This document shows, one piece after another, positions 36,010 to 45,398 of a stretch of 64,000 nt of DNA. Each line of letters begins with the position of its first letter. Position 1 is the first letter of the stretch. The notes under the pieces are model-generated. The model worked only from the letters and a program-made list of their open reading frames with translations, had not been told where the DNA came from and ran no database searches. Origin of the DNA: Stappia sp. ES.058 (GTDB taxonomy: Bacteria; Pseudomonadota; Alphaproteobacteria; Rhizobiales; Stappiaceae); NCBI RefSeq assembly GCF_900105595.1, contig NZ_LT629784.1, forward strand, positions 1,364,001-1,428,000, given 5' to 3'. A program made the translations under genes and the position numbers.

Positions 36010-36840
36010 ATGGATTTATCGTCGATCAACGGCGACACAATCGGTCTCGTCGTCGCTCTGGTCGCCTCCGGCGCCATAGCCGGACTGCTCGCCGGCGTAT
36101 TCGGCATCGGGGGCGGTGCGGTTCTCGTCCCGGTTCTCTTTCAGTTCCTGACCTGGCTGGGCGTCGACGAATCCGTCCGCATGCATGTGTCCGTGGCCAC
36201 GTCGCTGGGCATCATCGTGCCCACGTCGCTGAGGTCGTTTGCCGCGCACAAGAAGAGAGGCGCGGCGGATCTGGAACTTCTGAAAAGCTGGTTGATTCCG
36301 GTTCCCGCCGGCGTGGTGGTGGCAAGCCTTGTGGCAGCCTATGTCTCCGGGGATGGCCTGAAGGCGATCTTTGCCGGCATTGCCGTCGTTGTCGGTCTGC
36401 GCATGCTGTTCAATCGTGAAAGCTGGCGGCTGGGGGCCGACATTCCCGGCAATCCGCTGCGCGCGGTCTGCGGCGCGCTGATCGGTTTCTTCTCGACATT
36501 GATGGGAATCGGCGGCGGCGTGATGAACAACACGTTCATGACGCTCTATGGCCGTCCCATTCACCAGGCGGTTGCCACATCCGCCGGGACCGGCGTGCTG
36601 ATTTCCATCCCCGGCGTGGTCGGCATGATCTGGGCCGGGTGGGGAGATCCCCATTTGCCGGCGTTTTCCCTCGGCTACGTCAACCTTCTCGGTGTCGCGC
36701 TGATCATTCCGATCACGACATTTGCTGCACCGTTTGGCGTAAGAATCGCGCATGCACTGCCCAGGCGCCAGCTTGAGGTGTTCTTCGGGCTGTTCCTGCT
36801 CGTGGTGGCAGCGCGCTTTGCCTGGAGCCTGTGGGGCTGA
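36010..36840 (+). CDS. TauE/SafE family membrane transporter
   Basis: 276 residues, about eight helices in two repeats, each with a Gly-rich motif: AGLLAGVFGIGGGAVLVPVL near the start and FFSTLMGIGGGVMNNTFM in the second half. The family (COG0730) includes exporters of sulfite, sulfoacetate and related anions. It could be a second sulfite exit route for the DHPS pathway but is far from that operon, so the link is weak. GGGGG stands ahead of the ATG at 36010; a TTG at 35998 is possible. Confidence 0.82.
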   Translation: MDLSSINGDTIGLVVALVASGAIAGLLAGVFGIGGGAVLVPVLFQFLTWLGVDESVRMHVSVATSLGIIVPTSLRSFAAHKKRGAADLELLKSWLIPVPAGVVVASLVAAYVSGDGLKAIFAGIAVVVGLRMLFNRESWRLGADIPGNPLRAVCGALIGFFSTLMGIGGGVMNNTFMTLYGRPIHQAVATSAGTGVLISIPGVVGMIWAGWGDPHLPAFSLGYVNLLGVALIIPITTFAAPFGVRIAHALPRRQLEVFFGLFLLVVAARFAWSLWG

Positions 36841-36862
36841 TTCAGACGGGGCTCGAAAGGCG

Positions 36863-37576
36863 CTACGGTTCGAGAATGAGCCTGTCGCCCTCGACCCGCC
36901 AGCCTTTCAGCCGGTCGAGCGCGGAAAGGCCCAATAGGCTCGTTTCCAGAACATCCGGGCGGGCCACGAACGCGCGCACCCGGGAGAGGCGCAAGCTTCC
37001 GATCTGCAGGTCATTCAAAACCGTTGCAGCAACGCTTGACGTTCCGTTCGCTGTGGAGACCGGGACCGTGTACGACAGCGTTTCCGGATCGATCCCGGCC
37101 GCGCGCGCATCCTCCTGCGTCAGGGTAACCGCTGATGCGCCGGTGTCGAAGACGAAGTCCACCGGCGCATCGTTTACCTGAGCCTTGATGCGGTATTGCC
37201 GGCTTTGGTCGCGCACAACGGTGATCGTTCCGGCGCGATCCTCGATAGCCGTTCCCGGCCACAGCGTCCCCATGATCCGTCGCCCGGCGTCCTCAAGCTC
37301 CGCCCGATAGGCATAGCCGCCAACAAGCACGAGGCCCAGCAGCGCCCAGAGCACGAGGCCGCGCAGCAAGGCGGGAATCTGACGCGGTGCGGCGAGCATT
37401 GGTCCGCCGATCACGATCAGCAATGCGACCAGCGCAACGATCCGCGGACCTGTCGTGGAAAACATCGTGTCGTCGCCCGGCATGTCGACGCCGGTGAGAA
37501 AGGCAAGAATGGCCGCGAACATGATGATGCCGAGAACCACCAGCACCAGCGTTCCGGCGAAGCCGCCCCGAAACAT
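36863..37576 (-). CDS. Membrane-anchored retropepsin-like aspartic protease
   Basis: 237 residues. Three or four N-terminal hydrophobic segments (residues 8-28, 44-64, 70-90) are followed by a clan AA protease domain with catalytic DTGASAVTL at Asp144 and the flap-like LGLSALDRLKGWRV near the end. This matches the TIGR02281 family of alphaproteobacteria. A single catalytic domain implies a dimer. The start shares one base with the stop of the DUF1289 gene, so the two are translated together. Confidence 0.85.
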   Translation of the reverse strand: MFRGGFAGTLVLVVLGIIMFAAILAFLTGVDMPGDDTMFSTTGPRIVALVALLIVIGGPMLAAPRQIPALLRGLVLWALLGLVLVGGYAYRAELEDAGRRIMGTLWPGTAIEDRAGTITVVRDQSRQYRIKAQVNDAPVDFVFDTGASAVTLTQEDARAAGIDPETLSYTVPVSTANGTSSVAATVLNDLQIGSLRLSRVRAFVARPDVLETSLLGLSALDRLKGWRVEGDRLILEP

Positions 37577-37761
37577 CAGCCGGCCTCCGTCAGCAGGGAG
37601 GCGCGCGATGGAAGAACGTTCATGACCTCGCGCCTTTCATCCGTCGACAATCGGCCCCAGCCGGCGATCTCTTCGAGCGTGCGCAGGCATCCGGCGCACA
37701 GGCGGGTGGCCTGGTCGATCCGGCAGAGCTTGATGCAAGGGCTTTCGATGGCGTCGGTCAT
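37576..37761 (-). CDS. DUF1289 small Cys-motif protein
   Basis: 61 residues containing [19 protein letters not shown], the four-cysteine pattern of DUF1289, probably a metal or Fe-S site. It precedes the aspartic protease on the same strand with a one-base overlap. Function is not known. Confidence 0.88.
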   Translation of the reverse strand: MTDAIESPCIKLCRIDQATRLCAGCLRTLEEIAGWGRLSTDERREVMNVLPSRASLLTEAG

Positions 37762-37842
37762 ACGGGTTGATCGGGTCCGAACGGTTCTTGCTGAGGCGAA
37801 ACGCCTGCGGCTTGCGGCAAGCGTTTCCTGTCGATGTGGGGC

Positions 37843-39045
37843 TTATCGTTGATTGGACAAGGCCGTAAGCGGCGCTGTGAGGATTTTCAACGGGAAGGTG
37901 ACGGCGGCCTTGGCCGTGTTGCCGACGGCGTCGACTGTGGTTTCGGTGGTCGATACCTGCGGCCTGAGTTCCAGCGATTGCAGGGCCGAACGCAGCTCCG
38001 GTGCGGCCTGGGCGATTTCCGCGAATTTTCCGTGGTTGGCCGTGTCCGATCCTTTGATGTCCGTCAGGTCGATGACAATCGCCCCGAGTTTGGCCAGTTC
38101 CGCTTCATCTTCATAGGCGCCGAGACGTTCCTTGCCGCCGGCGATCAGACTTGAGGCGCGCAACGCGCGGTCGTCGCGCGACACCAGAATGATGAACGGC
38201 TTCTTCGGCTTGCCCGCGCGGCGCATCTGTGCCTTGAACACATCGATATCGAGATCGGGCGCCGCCATGGCGATGACCCCAAGCTTGCGTTCCGGGAGAG
38301 GCCGGCCGGAAATCCTGATCTGGCGGAGGGTTTCGGTCAGCACCCAGTTGCCCATCGAATGGGCGAGCACATTGACCTTTTCCGCATTCGAACCGACGAG
38401 CGTGCGCAGGGTTCGCTCCAGACCGTCGCGGGCGATCGTGGCGCTGTTGGAATCGTACAGGTAGTCCGTGACATTGCCGCCCGACGCCCAGGTGAACAGC
38501 ACCGCGACTTGGGGCAGACCGGAATCGTGCTTCAGCTGCACCATTCGATAAAGCGCCTCGGGAAAGCGCGTGTTGTAGCCATGGATGAACACGAAAACCT
38601 CCCGCTCGCCCTTCGGGCGCCTGGAGAGTTCCTCGTTCAGGGCCGCGCGGAAACCGGCATCGTCGAGACGCTGCGCCGCTTTGACCGTAAAGTCCGTTTC
38701 CGGGTTTCCCGGCGGGGTCGACGGCCATTCGATCTTTCCGGCCTCATGGATGGGCGGTACCGACACGGTCGCTTCCGCGAAATTGAGCCCTGTCGACCGC
38801 TCGCGCCCGAACAGGGTGCCAGGTCGGTCGTCCGGTTCGCGGGTTGTCGCGACCAGGATCGTGTGCGAGGTGGTGTCGGGCGCGGTCTGTTGGGAGATCT
38901 CCAGAATGCCGGCGTCCGGGCGGGTGCCGCATCCGGCAAGCAGACCAAATAGGCTCAACAACAGCACCGTTGCGAGCAGTGGTCTGCCCGGCGCGCTTGC
39001 GTGGATCGTCATTCGGCATGCGGTCATCGCGGCATGTCTTTTCAT
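37843..39045 (-). CDS. Lipoprotein alpha/beta hydrolase, DUF900 family
   Basis: 400 residues if the first ATG is used; starts at 39027 or 39012 are also possible. A lipobox LLAGC (Cys39) follows a hydrophobic leader, so it is predicted as a lipoprotein. The DUF900 esterase fold shows VFVFIHGYNTRFPEAL and the nucleophile elbow LAHSMGNWVLTE, with MAAPDLDIDVF next. Substrates are unknown. It lies between DUF1289 and CobS genes, all on the minus strand. Confidence 0.8.
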   Translation of the reverse strand: MKRHAAMTACRMTIHASAPGRPLLATVLLLSLFGLLAGCGTRPDAGILEISQQTAPDTTSHTILVATTREPDDRPGTLFGRERSTGLNFAEATVSVPPIHEAGKIEWPSTPPGNPETDFTVKAAQRLDDAGFRAALNEELSRRPKGEREVFVFIHGYNTRFPEALYRMVQLKHDSGLPQVAVLFTWASGGNVTDYLYDSNSATIARDGLERTLRTLVGSNAEKVNVLAHSMGNWVLTETLRQIRISGRPLPERKLGVIAMAAPDLDIDVFKAQMRRAGKPKKPFIILVSRDDRALRASSLIAGGKERLGAYEDEAELAKLGAIVIDLTDIKGSDTANHGKFAEIAQAAPELRSALQSLELRPQVSTTETTVDAVGNTAKAAVTFPLKILTAPLTALSNQR

Positions 39046-39103
39046 CTTGAAGTTGTCCCGGCGCCACCGGATCCTGCGAGTTGCGCAGGTTCCTGCTTCG
39101 CAG

Positions 39104-39931
39104 TCAAACGAGGATGCAAAGCCCCGTCAATCCGCCAAGACAGGCAAGCTGTTGTGCCGCGCCGAGAACATCCCCGGTCTGCCCCACGATCTTGGCCATC
39201 GCGATCCGCGCGACACCGTAGCCCGTCATGGCCTGGGCAAAGGCCGCGAGCAGGATCGCTGTCAAAGAATACACCACCAGGCAGACGGCGAAGACCATGA
39301 GGGCGAGCATCAGCGCGCAAGCGACGGCGCGGCGCGCCGGCGTTCCGCAAAGCGCTGACAGCCCGCCGGGGCGCGCTGCGGGAAGCGCCCGCCAGACCCC
39401 GACCAGAACCGCGCGCGAGCCGCTTTCCACGGCAAGCCAGCCAAGCACCGCAGAAGGCGCCCCGAACCGTTCCATAAGCGTTGAAAGGAGCGCCGTCTTC
39501 AGGGCGAGGGTCAGGATCAGCGCGAGCGTTCCGAAAGCGCCGATCCGGCTGTCCTTCATGATCTCCAGACGTCGATCCGGGGTGCCGGCGCCATAGAATC
39601 CGTCTGCGACATCTGCAAGTCCGTCTTCATGCAGTGCGCCGGTGAGCGCGATGTTCGCCGACAGGCCGAGAAGGGCCGCCACCGCTGCCGGCAGGGCCGT
39701 CAACGACGCGAGCAGGAAGATCGCGGCACCGGGAAGGGCGACGATCAGGGCGCTCAGCGGCGTGACCGCAGCGGCGCGGCGAAAATCCGGAAGCCGTGCC
39801 GGGTCGTCATCGGCATTGATCCTGGGCACGGGCAGCCGCGAGAAAAACCGCAAGGTCGCGGCCACGTCCGCGATAAGCAGGCCCGATGTCCATACGGTTG
39901 CGGTTTCAAGACGGTCGTCTGCGCTTGGCAT
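39104..39931 (-). CDS. cobS: Adenosylcobinamide-GDP ribazoletransferase CobS
   Basis: 275 residues, polytopic inner-membrane enzyme that joins alpha-ribazole to adenosylcobinamide-GDP in cobalamin synthesis. The core motif HEDGLADVADGF, then DRRLEIMKDSRIGAFG, is complete. It diverges from cobT, the enzyme that makes its alpha-ribazole phosphate precursor, across 104 bases. I see no cobalamin riboswitch in that gap. Confidence 0.93.
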   Translation of the reverse strand: MPSADDRLETATVWTSGLLIADVAATLRFFSRLPVPRINADDDPARLPDFRRAAAVTPLSALIVALPGAAIFLLASLTALPAAVAALLGLSANIALTGALHEDGLADVADGFYGAGTPDRRLEIMKDSRIGAFGTLALILTLALKTALLSTLMERFGAPSAVLGWLAVESGSRAVLVGVWRALPAARPGGLSALCGTPARRAVACALMLALMVFAVCLVVYSLTAILLAAFAQAMTGYGVARIAMAKIVGQTGDVLGAAQQLACLGGLTGLCILV

Positions 39932-40035
39932 GAAGGTCCTTCGATCGGGCTTTGCGGCACGTCGCCCGAAGGTTTATAGATCGGCGCCCGCTTGGCGCCA
40001 AGGCGGGTTCGTCTGTCCCATCCGGAGTCCGTTGC

Positions 40036-41064
40036 ATGACCTCATCCGCATCCGCATTGCCCTTTGACGATATCCGAAACCTGGTCGCCCAGATGCCCGG
40101 TCCCGACGCGGAGGCGATTTCCGACGTCCGCGCGCGCGAGGGCAATCTGACCAAGCCCGCAGGATCCCTCGGGCGCATGGAAGAGATCGTCGAGTGGCTT
40201 GCCGGCTGGAGCGGAAAGAGCCGGCCGAAGATTACCCGGCCGATGGTGGCGGTCTTTGCGGCAAACCACGGCGTCGCGGCAAAGGGGGTCTCCGCCTATC
40301 CGCCGGCGGTGACGCGCCAGATGGTGGAGAATTTCGCGGCCGGCGGGGCCGCGATCAACCAGATCTGCATCGCGCATGATCTGGGGCTGAAGGTGTTCGA
40401 TCTCGCGCTGGACATGCCGACGCCCGACATCACCGAGGAAGACGCTTTCGACGAAGCAAACTGCGCGGCGACGATGGCCTTCGGCATGGAGGCGGTCGCC
40501 GGCGGCACCGATCTCGTGTGCCTGGGCGAGATGGGCATTGCCAATACGACGGTCGCCGCGGCCGTTCTGGCGGCCCTGTTTGGCGGCAATCCGAAAGCGT
40601 GGGTTGGACCGGGCACGGGCGTTGACGGCGACGGCATGGAGCGCAAACGCACCGCCGTTGCGACTGCGGTAGAGCGTATCGGCAAAGTTGCGGATCCTCT
40701 GGAGGTGTTGCGCCGGGTTGGCGGACGCGAGATCGCCGCGATGGCGGGTGCCGTGATCGCGGCACGCCTGCAGCGGATCCCGGTGATCGTCGACGGCTTC
40801 GTCGCGACCGCCGCGGTTGCAGTGCTTTACAAGATGCGACCGGATGCGCTCGACCATTGCCTGTTCGCGCATGTTTCGGCGGAGCCCGCGCATGGGCGCG
40901 CGCTGAAGTCCATGGGAAAGACGCCGCTGCTCGATCTGGGAATGAGGCTCGGGGAGGGAACCGGCGCGGCACTGGCGGCCGGCATCGTCAAGGCCGCGGC
41001 GCAGGTGCACGACGGCATGGCGACCTTCGAGGATGCCGGGGTGTCGGGAAAAGGCGCCGAATAA
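40036..41064 (+). CDS. cobT: Nicotinate-nucleotide-dimethylbenzimidazole phosphoribosyltransferase CobT
   Basis: 342 residues from the ATG at 40036. KPAGSLGRMEEIVEWLA, AANHGVAAKGVSAYP, GEMGIANTT and the catalytic Glu307 in GEGTGAALA are all present. It makes alpha-ribazole phosphate for the cobalamin lower loop. It is divergent from cobS and convergent with the histidine kinase gene 29 bases later. Confidence 0.95.
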   Translation: MTSSASALPFDDIRNLVAQMPGPDAEAISDVRAREGNLTKPAGSLGRMEEIVEWLAGWSGKSRPKITRPMVAVFAANHGVAAKGVSAYPPAVTRQMVENFAAGGAAINQICIAHDLGLKVFDLALDMPTPDITEEDAFDEANCAATMAFGMEAVAGGTDLVCLGEMGIANTTVAAAVLAALFGGNPKAWVGPGTGVDGDGMERKRTAVATAVERIGKVADPLEVLRRVGGREIAAMAGAVIAARLQRIPVIVDGFVATAAVAVLYKMRPDALDHCLFAHVSAEPAHGRALKSMGKTPLLDLGMRLGEGTGAALAAGIVKAAAQVHDGMATFEDAGVSGKGAE

Positions 41065-41093
41065 GAGAACCGAAGCCTCGAAGGCGGAGGGTC

Positions 41094-42659
41094 TCAGGAG
41101 GCCTTGCGCACGATCTTTCGGCCTGACGGCCGGCGCGATGCGGGATTGGGAACGCCGGTTTCTTCCAGCGCCGGCATCGCCTCGAGGACGCGGCTTGAGG
41201 GGAAGGTCACCAGCGCTTCGGTGCCCTCGCGCAGTTTCGATTTCAGTTCGAACTTGCCACCGTGCATTTGCACGAGAGCCTTGACGATCGGCAGGCCGAG
41301 GCCCGTTCCGTCTTCCGCGCTCTTGATGGCGATGGCGCCCTGGCCGAAGGCCTGCATGACGACGGGAATTTCTTCCTCGGGAATGCCCGGACCGTTATCC
41401 CGGATCGAAATATATTGCCCGCCGCCGGCCGTCCAGCCGGCCTTGATCGTGACGTCTCCGCCAGCAGGCGTGAATTTCACCGCGTTCGATACGAGATTGA
41501 GCACGACCTGCCGTACCGCGCGCTCATCGACCCAGAGTTTGGGCAGGTTTTCCTCCAGCACCTCGGTGATGGTTATGTTCTTCTTGCGCCCGCGGATCCC
41601 CATCATGTGCTTGCATTCGTCTATCAGCGTTGCAAGCGGCACAGCCTCCTCGGTGAGTTCGTAGCGACCGGCCTCGATACGCGACAGGTCGAGAATCTCG
41701 TTGATGAGATTGAGGAGATGCTCACCGGAACTGTGGATATCGCCGGCGTATTCGCAATAGGTCTGGTTCTCGATCGGGCCGAGCAACTGGCTTTTCATCA
41801 CCTCCGAAAATCCGAGAATGGCATTGAGCGGTGTGCGCAGCTCGTGGCTCATCGTGGCAAGAAACCGTGACTTCGCCAGATTGGCTTCCTCTGCACGGCG
41901 CCGGGCCTCGTCGGAAATCGCCTTTGCCTGCTCGAGCTCGGAGATCAGATGATCCTTTTCCGCGCGGAAGGCCAGCATGGTCACGGTGGAAACGTGAAGC
42001 TGGTTGCCGAGCATGATGAAAAAACACTGCGCACCGACGGCCATGGCCATCATTGCGTAGTGGATCGCGCTCTGTTCGCTGAAGAATGACACCACGATCG
42101 CAATCGTGATCGGCAACGTGCCGGCGAGCAGGGCACGCGGGATGCTCGCGGAGAGCATCGTCAGCATGGCGATCACGATCAGCATGGTTGCGAACTGGAA
42201 AATCTCCGATCCGTCATGGCCGGGCGCGGTCGACTGCAGCAGAAAAAACACAGCCCAGCACAAGCCGTAGAGGAGATCGCCCAGGACCATCTGTCGGCGC
42301 CAACTGCCAAGTTCGGAATCCGGTGTCGCCTCGCGTTCGAACCGGCGACATGCCATCAAGAGAAGCGTATGGGCAAAGAACGTGAAGGCGATCCAGCCGC
42401 CAATGATGCCCGGTTCCATCCACAGCAGTGAGATAGCACCGACGATCAGGGCAAACAGCGGCAGGGCGAAAGCTGCGCTCAGGCGGTTTTTGGCGTAGGT
42501 GAGAAGGAGTTCGTAGTCGAAGTTCTGCGGTATGCCGTCGGCGGACGACAGGCGTTCACGCACGCTGCGCACCGTGCGTGCAACGTCGCGCCGGCGTTGC
42601 GCCCGCTCGCTGTTCCGCGCGGTCTTTGCCTCGTTTGAAGTGCTGTCTTGTGCCGCCAT
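41094..42659 (-). CDS. Membrane histidine kinase, PdhS/PleC-like
   Basis: 521 residues from the ATG at 42659; longer frames upstream do not resemble the family. Six hydrophobic segments (about 60-220) lead to a coiled coil (235-265, EARRRAEEANLAKS) and the phosphoacceptor His272 in SHELRTPLNAILGF. The ATPase core has N (NLVSNAVKF), G1 (DNGPGIP) and G2 (GTGLGLPIVKAL) boxes. No response regulator lies next to it, which is usual for orphan cell-cycle or PleC/DivJ-type kinases of alphaproteobacteria. Confidence 0.87.
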   Translation of the reverse strand: MAAQDSTSNEAKTARNSERAQRRRDVARTVRSVRERLSSADGIPQNFDYELLLTYAKNRLSAAFALPLFALIVGAISLLWMEPGIIGGWIAFTFFAHTLLLMACRRFEREATPDSELGSWRRQMVLGDLLYGLCWAVFFLLQSTAPGHDGSEIFQFATMLIVIAMLTMLSASIPRALLAGTLPITIAIVVSFFSEQSAIHYAMMAMAVGAQCFFIMLGNQLHVSTVTMLAFRAEKDHLISELEQAKAISDEARRRAEEANLAKSRFLATMSHELRTPLNAILGFSEVMKSQLLGPIENQTYCEYAGDIHSSGEHLLNLINEILDLSRIEAGRYELTEEAVPLATLIDECKHMMGIRGRKKNITITEVLEENLPKLWVDERAVRQVVLNLVSNAVKFTPAGGDVTIKAGWTAGGGQYISIRDNGPGIPEEEIPVVMQAFGQGAIAIKSAEDGTGLGLPIVKALVQMHGGKFELKSKLREGTEALVTFPSSRVLEAMPALEETGVPNPASRRPSGRKIVRKAS

Positions 42660-42836
42660 TCGTGCCTGGACAAGGGTTATCGGGAGTTTGCCCGATCGGT
42701 TGGAAGTCTCCTCATCATGGTCACGAACCCTTAATAGACACCTCAGGGACGTGGTTAATAAAACGTGTGCGGTCGGTAGTGCGGCACGCACCGGCGAAAA
42801 GAGGGATACTTGCGCGAGAAACGGGATTTGGGCGCG

Positions 42837-43475
42837 ATGACAGATCATCCCAAACGCGAGCGAATCGGGGAACTGTCCCGGTCGATCGGAGCCTGTCGCG
42901 TGTGTCTCGAGGCGCCGCGCCGCGCACCGCTGCCGCACGAACCGCGCCCGGTGTGCATCCTGTCGCCGACGGCGCGGATTGCAATTTGCGGGCAAGCGCC
43001 GGGCACGCGGGTGCATGCGAGCGGACGCCCGTTTACGGATCCGAGCGGCGACCGTCTTCGGGACTGGATGGGGGTTGGCGAAGACGTCTTTTACGATGCG
43101 TCCAGGGTCGCGATCGTGCCAATGGGGTTTTGCTTTCCCGGGCTCGATGCAAAGGGCGGCGATCTGCCGCCGCGCGTGGAATGCCGGGCGCAGTGGCACG
43201 ACCGGGTCTTTGACGCAATGCCGCAGCTTCGCCTCAAGATCGTGATCGGTGCCTATGCGCAGGATTATCACCTGGGACGCCACCGTCGAGGATCGGTGCG
43301 CGAGACGGTTGCGGCATGGCGCGAGATTTTCGAGGAAACGAAGAGCGACGGCACGACATCGATTTGTCTGCCGCATCCCTCATGGCGCAACAATGCCTGG
43401 CTGCGGCGCAATCCCTGGTTTGAGGCGGAGTGTCTTCCCGTGCTGAAGCGTGAGGTTGCTGGCCTTTTGACATGA
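42837..43475 (+). CDS. Uracil-DNA glycosylase superfamily protein
   Basis: 212 residues from the ATG at 42837 (a TTG at 42810 is in frame). The N-terminal pair CRVC recalls the Fe-S family 4/5 glycosylases. GQAPGTRVHASGRPFTDPSGDRL is the catalytic loop region, and PHPSWRNN stands in place of the HPS motif near the end. The acid usual in the first motif (GEAPG) is Gln here, so activity may be altered. It could be a uracil-DNA glycosylase or a cross-link-forming relative. Confidence 0.78.
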   Translation: MTDHPKRERIGELSRSIGACRVCLEAPRRAPLPHEPRPVCILSPTARIAICGQAPGTRVHASGRPFTDPSGDRLRDWMGVGEDVFYDASRVAIVPMGFCFPGLDAKGGDLPPRVECRAQWHDRVFDAMPQLRLKIVIGAYAQDYHLGRHRRGSVRETVAAWREIFEETKSDGTTSICLPHPSWRNNAWLRRNPWFEAECLPVLKREVAGLLT

Positions 43476-43507
43476 CAACGCCGGCGGATAGGACCGCCGG
43501 CGCTGTC
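43474..43507. terminator. Bidirectional terminator between convergent genes
   Basis: A 14-base stem with one mismatch (GACAACGCCGGCGG against CCGCCGGCGCTGTC) and a six-base loop starts at the UDG-family stop codon and lies between it and the rhodanese stop. T-rich bases occur on both sides, modest on the plus strand and TCAAAAGG-complement on the minus strand. Confidence 0.7.
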
Positions 43508-43531
43508 GTTTCATCGAATGGCAGATCGGTC

Positions 43532-44506
43532 TCAGCCGAGAATGCCGGAGAAGAAGGCCTTGATGTCATCGAACGTGGTGCGTTCGGAGGCCATCGGCAG
43601 GCTTTCGTCCTGCGACCAGCCGACCATGCTCTCATCGTAGAGCGACACGTTCTCGTAGCCCAGCACCTCGTGCAGCACGAACCAGTTGGTGGCGGCCCAG
43701 TGGCCGGTGTTGCAGTAGGAGACCATTTCGACGCTTCTGTCGGCGAGCTCCGGCGAGACGAGGCCGGCAATTTCGCTGCGATCCTTCAAGCGGCCCTTTT
43801 CCTCGTCGTAGAAGACGGCCTGATCCAGGCCGACGGCGTCCGGGATGCGCCCGAAGCGGGTCGCCTTGGAGTGTTTCTCCTTGCCGCTGAACTGCGAAGC
43901 CGGACGTCCGTCGACGAGAACGGCGGAGGAGTTGAGCTTTGCCGCGACGTCGGAAGTCTGCACCAGATAGGCCTCGCGCGGCTCGGCAATGAACATGTCC
44001 CCTGTCGGGACCACATTGCCGCTTTCCACCGGACGGTTCTCCGAGATCCAGGCTGCATGGCCACCGTCGAGGATCGCGACGGCATCGTGGCCGAGATACT
44101 TCAGCGTCCAGTATATGCGCGCGGCTGCTCCGAATTCCGAGCTGGTCGTGCCGGCGGGCACGATCACCACGGTTTTGGTGTCGGAGACGCCGAGTTCCGA
44201 GAGCGCGGCCTCGAGTTTTTCCACCGACGGGAGAACCCCCACGATGCTGTCTCGGTCGGTGCGCCAGTAGCCCGGATACTCGCTCCAGACCGCATCGGGA
44301 ATGTGAGCCTTGAGGTAGTCCTCCCGGCCGGACTTGGCGAAGGGCGAGCGGATGTCGACGACTAGGACGTCATCGCGGTCCAGATTGTCGGCCAGCCACT
44401 GCGTCGAGACCAGCGGCGTGACTTCCGGCGCGGCGATCGCAACCGGCGCGAAGCCGAGGGAGAGGGTGAGCCCGATCAGGGCGGCGATCCGATTGAGACG
44501 AAGCAT
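43532..44506 (-). CDS. Exported thiosulfate sulfurtransferase (tandem rhodanese)
   Basis: 324 residues from the ATG at 44506. A Sec signal peptide (hydrophobic 7-24, cleavage near AIAAPE) directs it to the periplasm. Two rhodanese domains follow: the first (about 35-150) has no active-site Cys, while the second has Cys265 in VSYCNTGHWAAT. It would move sulfane sulfur to thiol or cyanide acceptors. It diverges from an Lrp/AsnC gene across an AT-rich region, suggesting that regulator controls it. Confidence 0.88.
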   Translation of the reverse strand: MLRLNRIAALIGLTLSLGFAPVAIAAPEVTPLVSTQWLADNLDRDDVLVVDIRSPFAKSGREDYLKAHIPDAVWSEYPGYWRTDRDSIVGVLPSVEKLEAALSELGVSDTKTVVIVPAGTTSSEFGAAARIYWTLKYLGHDAVAILDGGHAAWISENRPVESGNVVPTGDMFIAEPREAYLVQTSDVAAKLNSSAVLVDGRPASQFSGKEKHSKATRFGRIPDAVGLDQAVFYDEEKGRLKDRSEIAGLVSPELADRSVEMVSYCNTGHWAATNWFVLHEVLGYENVSLYDESMVGWSQDESLPMASERTTFDDIKAFFSGILG

Positions 44507-44623
44507 GATGATGTCCGCTCCTTTGCTTGGCGGGGTGTCCACACGCCTGAAAATTCATTTCCTGTGGATCGAGTTGACATCCGAAACAAAACGCGGCAAG
44601 CGGAAACAGGCATGATTTTGGAA

Positions 44624-44639
44624 GAAAAATCTAATTTTC
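44624..44639. promoter_or_regulatory. AT-rich dyad in the rhodanese-Lrp divergent region
   Basis: GAAAAATCTAATTTTC is an inverted repeat with one imperfect pair in a markedly AT-rich stretch within otherwise GC-rich DNA. A second AT-rich tract (GGTAATTTATTAGAAAATGAA) lies about 45 bases on. Both fit Lrp/AsnC-type binding sites; assignment is by position only. Confidence 0.4.
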
Positions 44640-44737
44640 TCCGTCATGTGGGTCCGTGAAAAAAATCCGCATTGCGCTATGGTAATTTATTAGAAAATGA
44701 ATCCATAGCGAGCGTGGTCCAACCGAGCCGTGAAAAC

Positions 44738-45232
44738 ATGATTGATCGCATCGACAGACGAATTCTCTCCATCCTTCAGGAGGACTGCACCATTCCCGTC
44801 GCCGAGATCGGGCGACGGGTCGGATTGTCCACCACGCCGTGCTGGCGCCGGATCCAGAAGCTTGAAGAAGACGGGGTGATCCAACGCCGCGTCGCCATTC
44901 TCGATCCCCGCAAGGTGAACGTGAAGGTGACGGCCTTCGTCTCCATCACCACCTCGCAGCACAATGATGATTGGTTGCGAAAATTCGCCGACGTGATTTC
45001 CGAGTTTCCCGAGGTCGTCGAGTTTTACCGCATGGCGGGGCAGGTCGATTATCTGCTCCGTGTGGCCGTGCCGGATATCGAGGCCTATGACGCCTTCTAC
45101 AAGCGTCTGATAGCGCGCATAGAAATCTCGGACGTGTCCACGTCCTTCGCAATGGAGCAGATCAAGAGCACCAGCGAATTGCCGCTTGCCTATGTACCGA
45201 CGGAGAAGTCGCGCACGGATCGCGAGGGGTGA
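44738..45232 (+). CDS. Lrp/AsnC-family transcriptional regulator
   Basis: 164 residues from the ATG at 44738; an upstream in-frame start is unlikely. The helix-turn-helix lies at about residues 19-42 (IPVAEIGRRVGLSTTPCWRRI) and the RAM ligand domain follows (VEFYRMAGQVDYLLRVAVPD). It diverges from the exported rhodanese and precedes the DUF302 gene, so a role in sulfur or cysteine response is possible. The ligand is unknown. Confidence 0.9.
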   Translation: MIDRIDRRILSILQEDCTIPVAEIGRRVGLSTTPCWRRIQKLEEDGVIQRRVAILDPRKVNVKVTAFVSITTSQHNDDWLRKFADVISEFPEVVEFYRMAGQVDYLLRVAVPDIEAYDAFYKRLIARIEISDVSTSFAMEQIKSTSELPLAYVPTEKSRTDREG

Positions 45233-45398
45233 GGGCGGTCCAACGACCGGATACCTCCGGACACTTACATTCAAGATTTGAGATACGTCATGGTTTCTCT
45301 GCGCGCACGGCGCTAGGCTTGGCAGCGAAGATGGCAGCCAGGGCGCTTTCATGCGCTAAAAGGCAGCCAGGATCATGGCAATCGGAGGAGATTCGAAA

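Noticed and set aside
39932..40035. Possible cobalamin riboswitch between cobS and cobT
   Set aside because: The 104-base gap is too short for the full element and no B12-box sequence is visible.
42660..42836. CtrA-type TTAA-N7-TTAA sites near the histidine kinase gene
   Set aside because: TTAA occurs twice but with wrong spacing.
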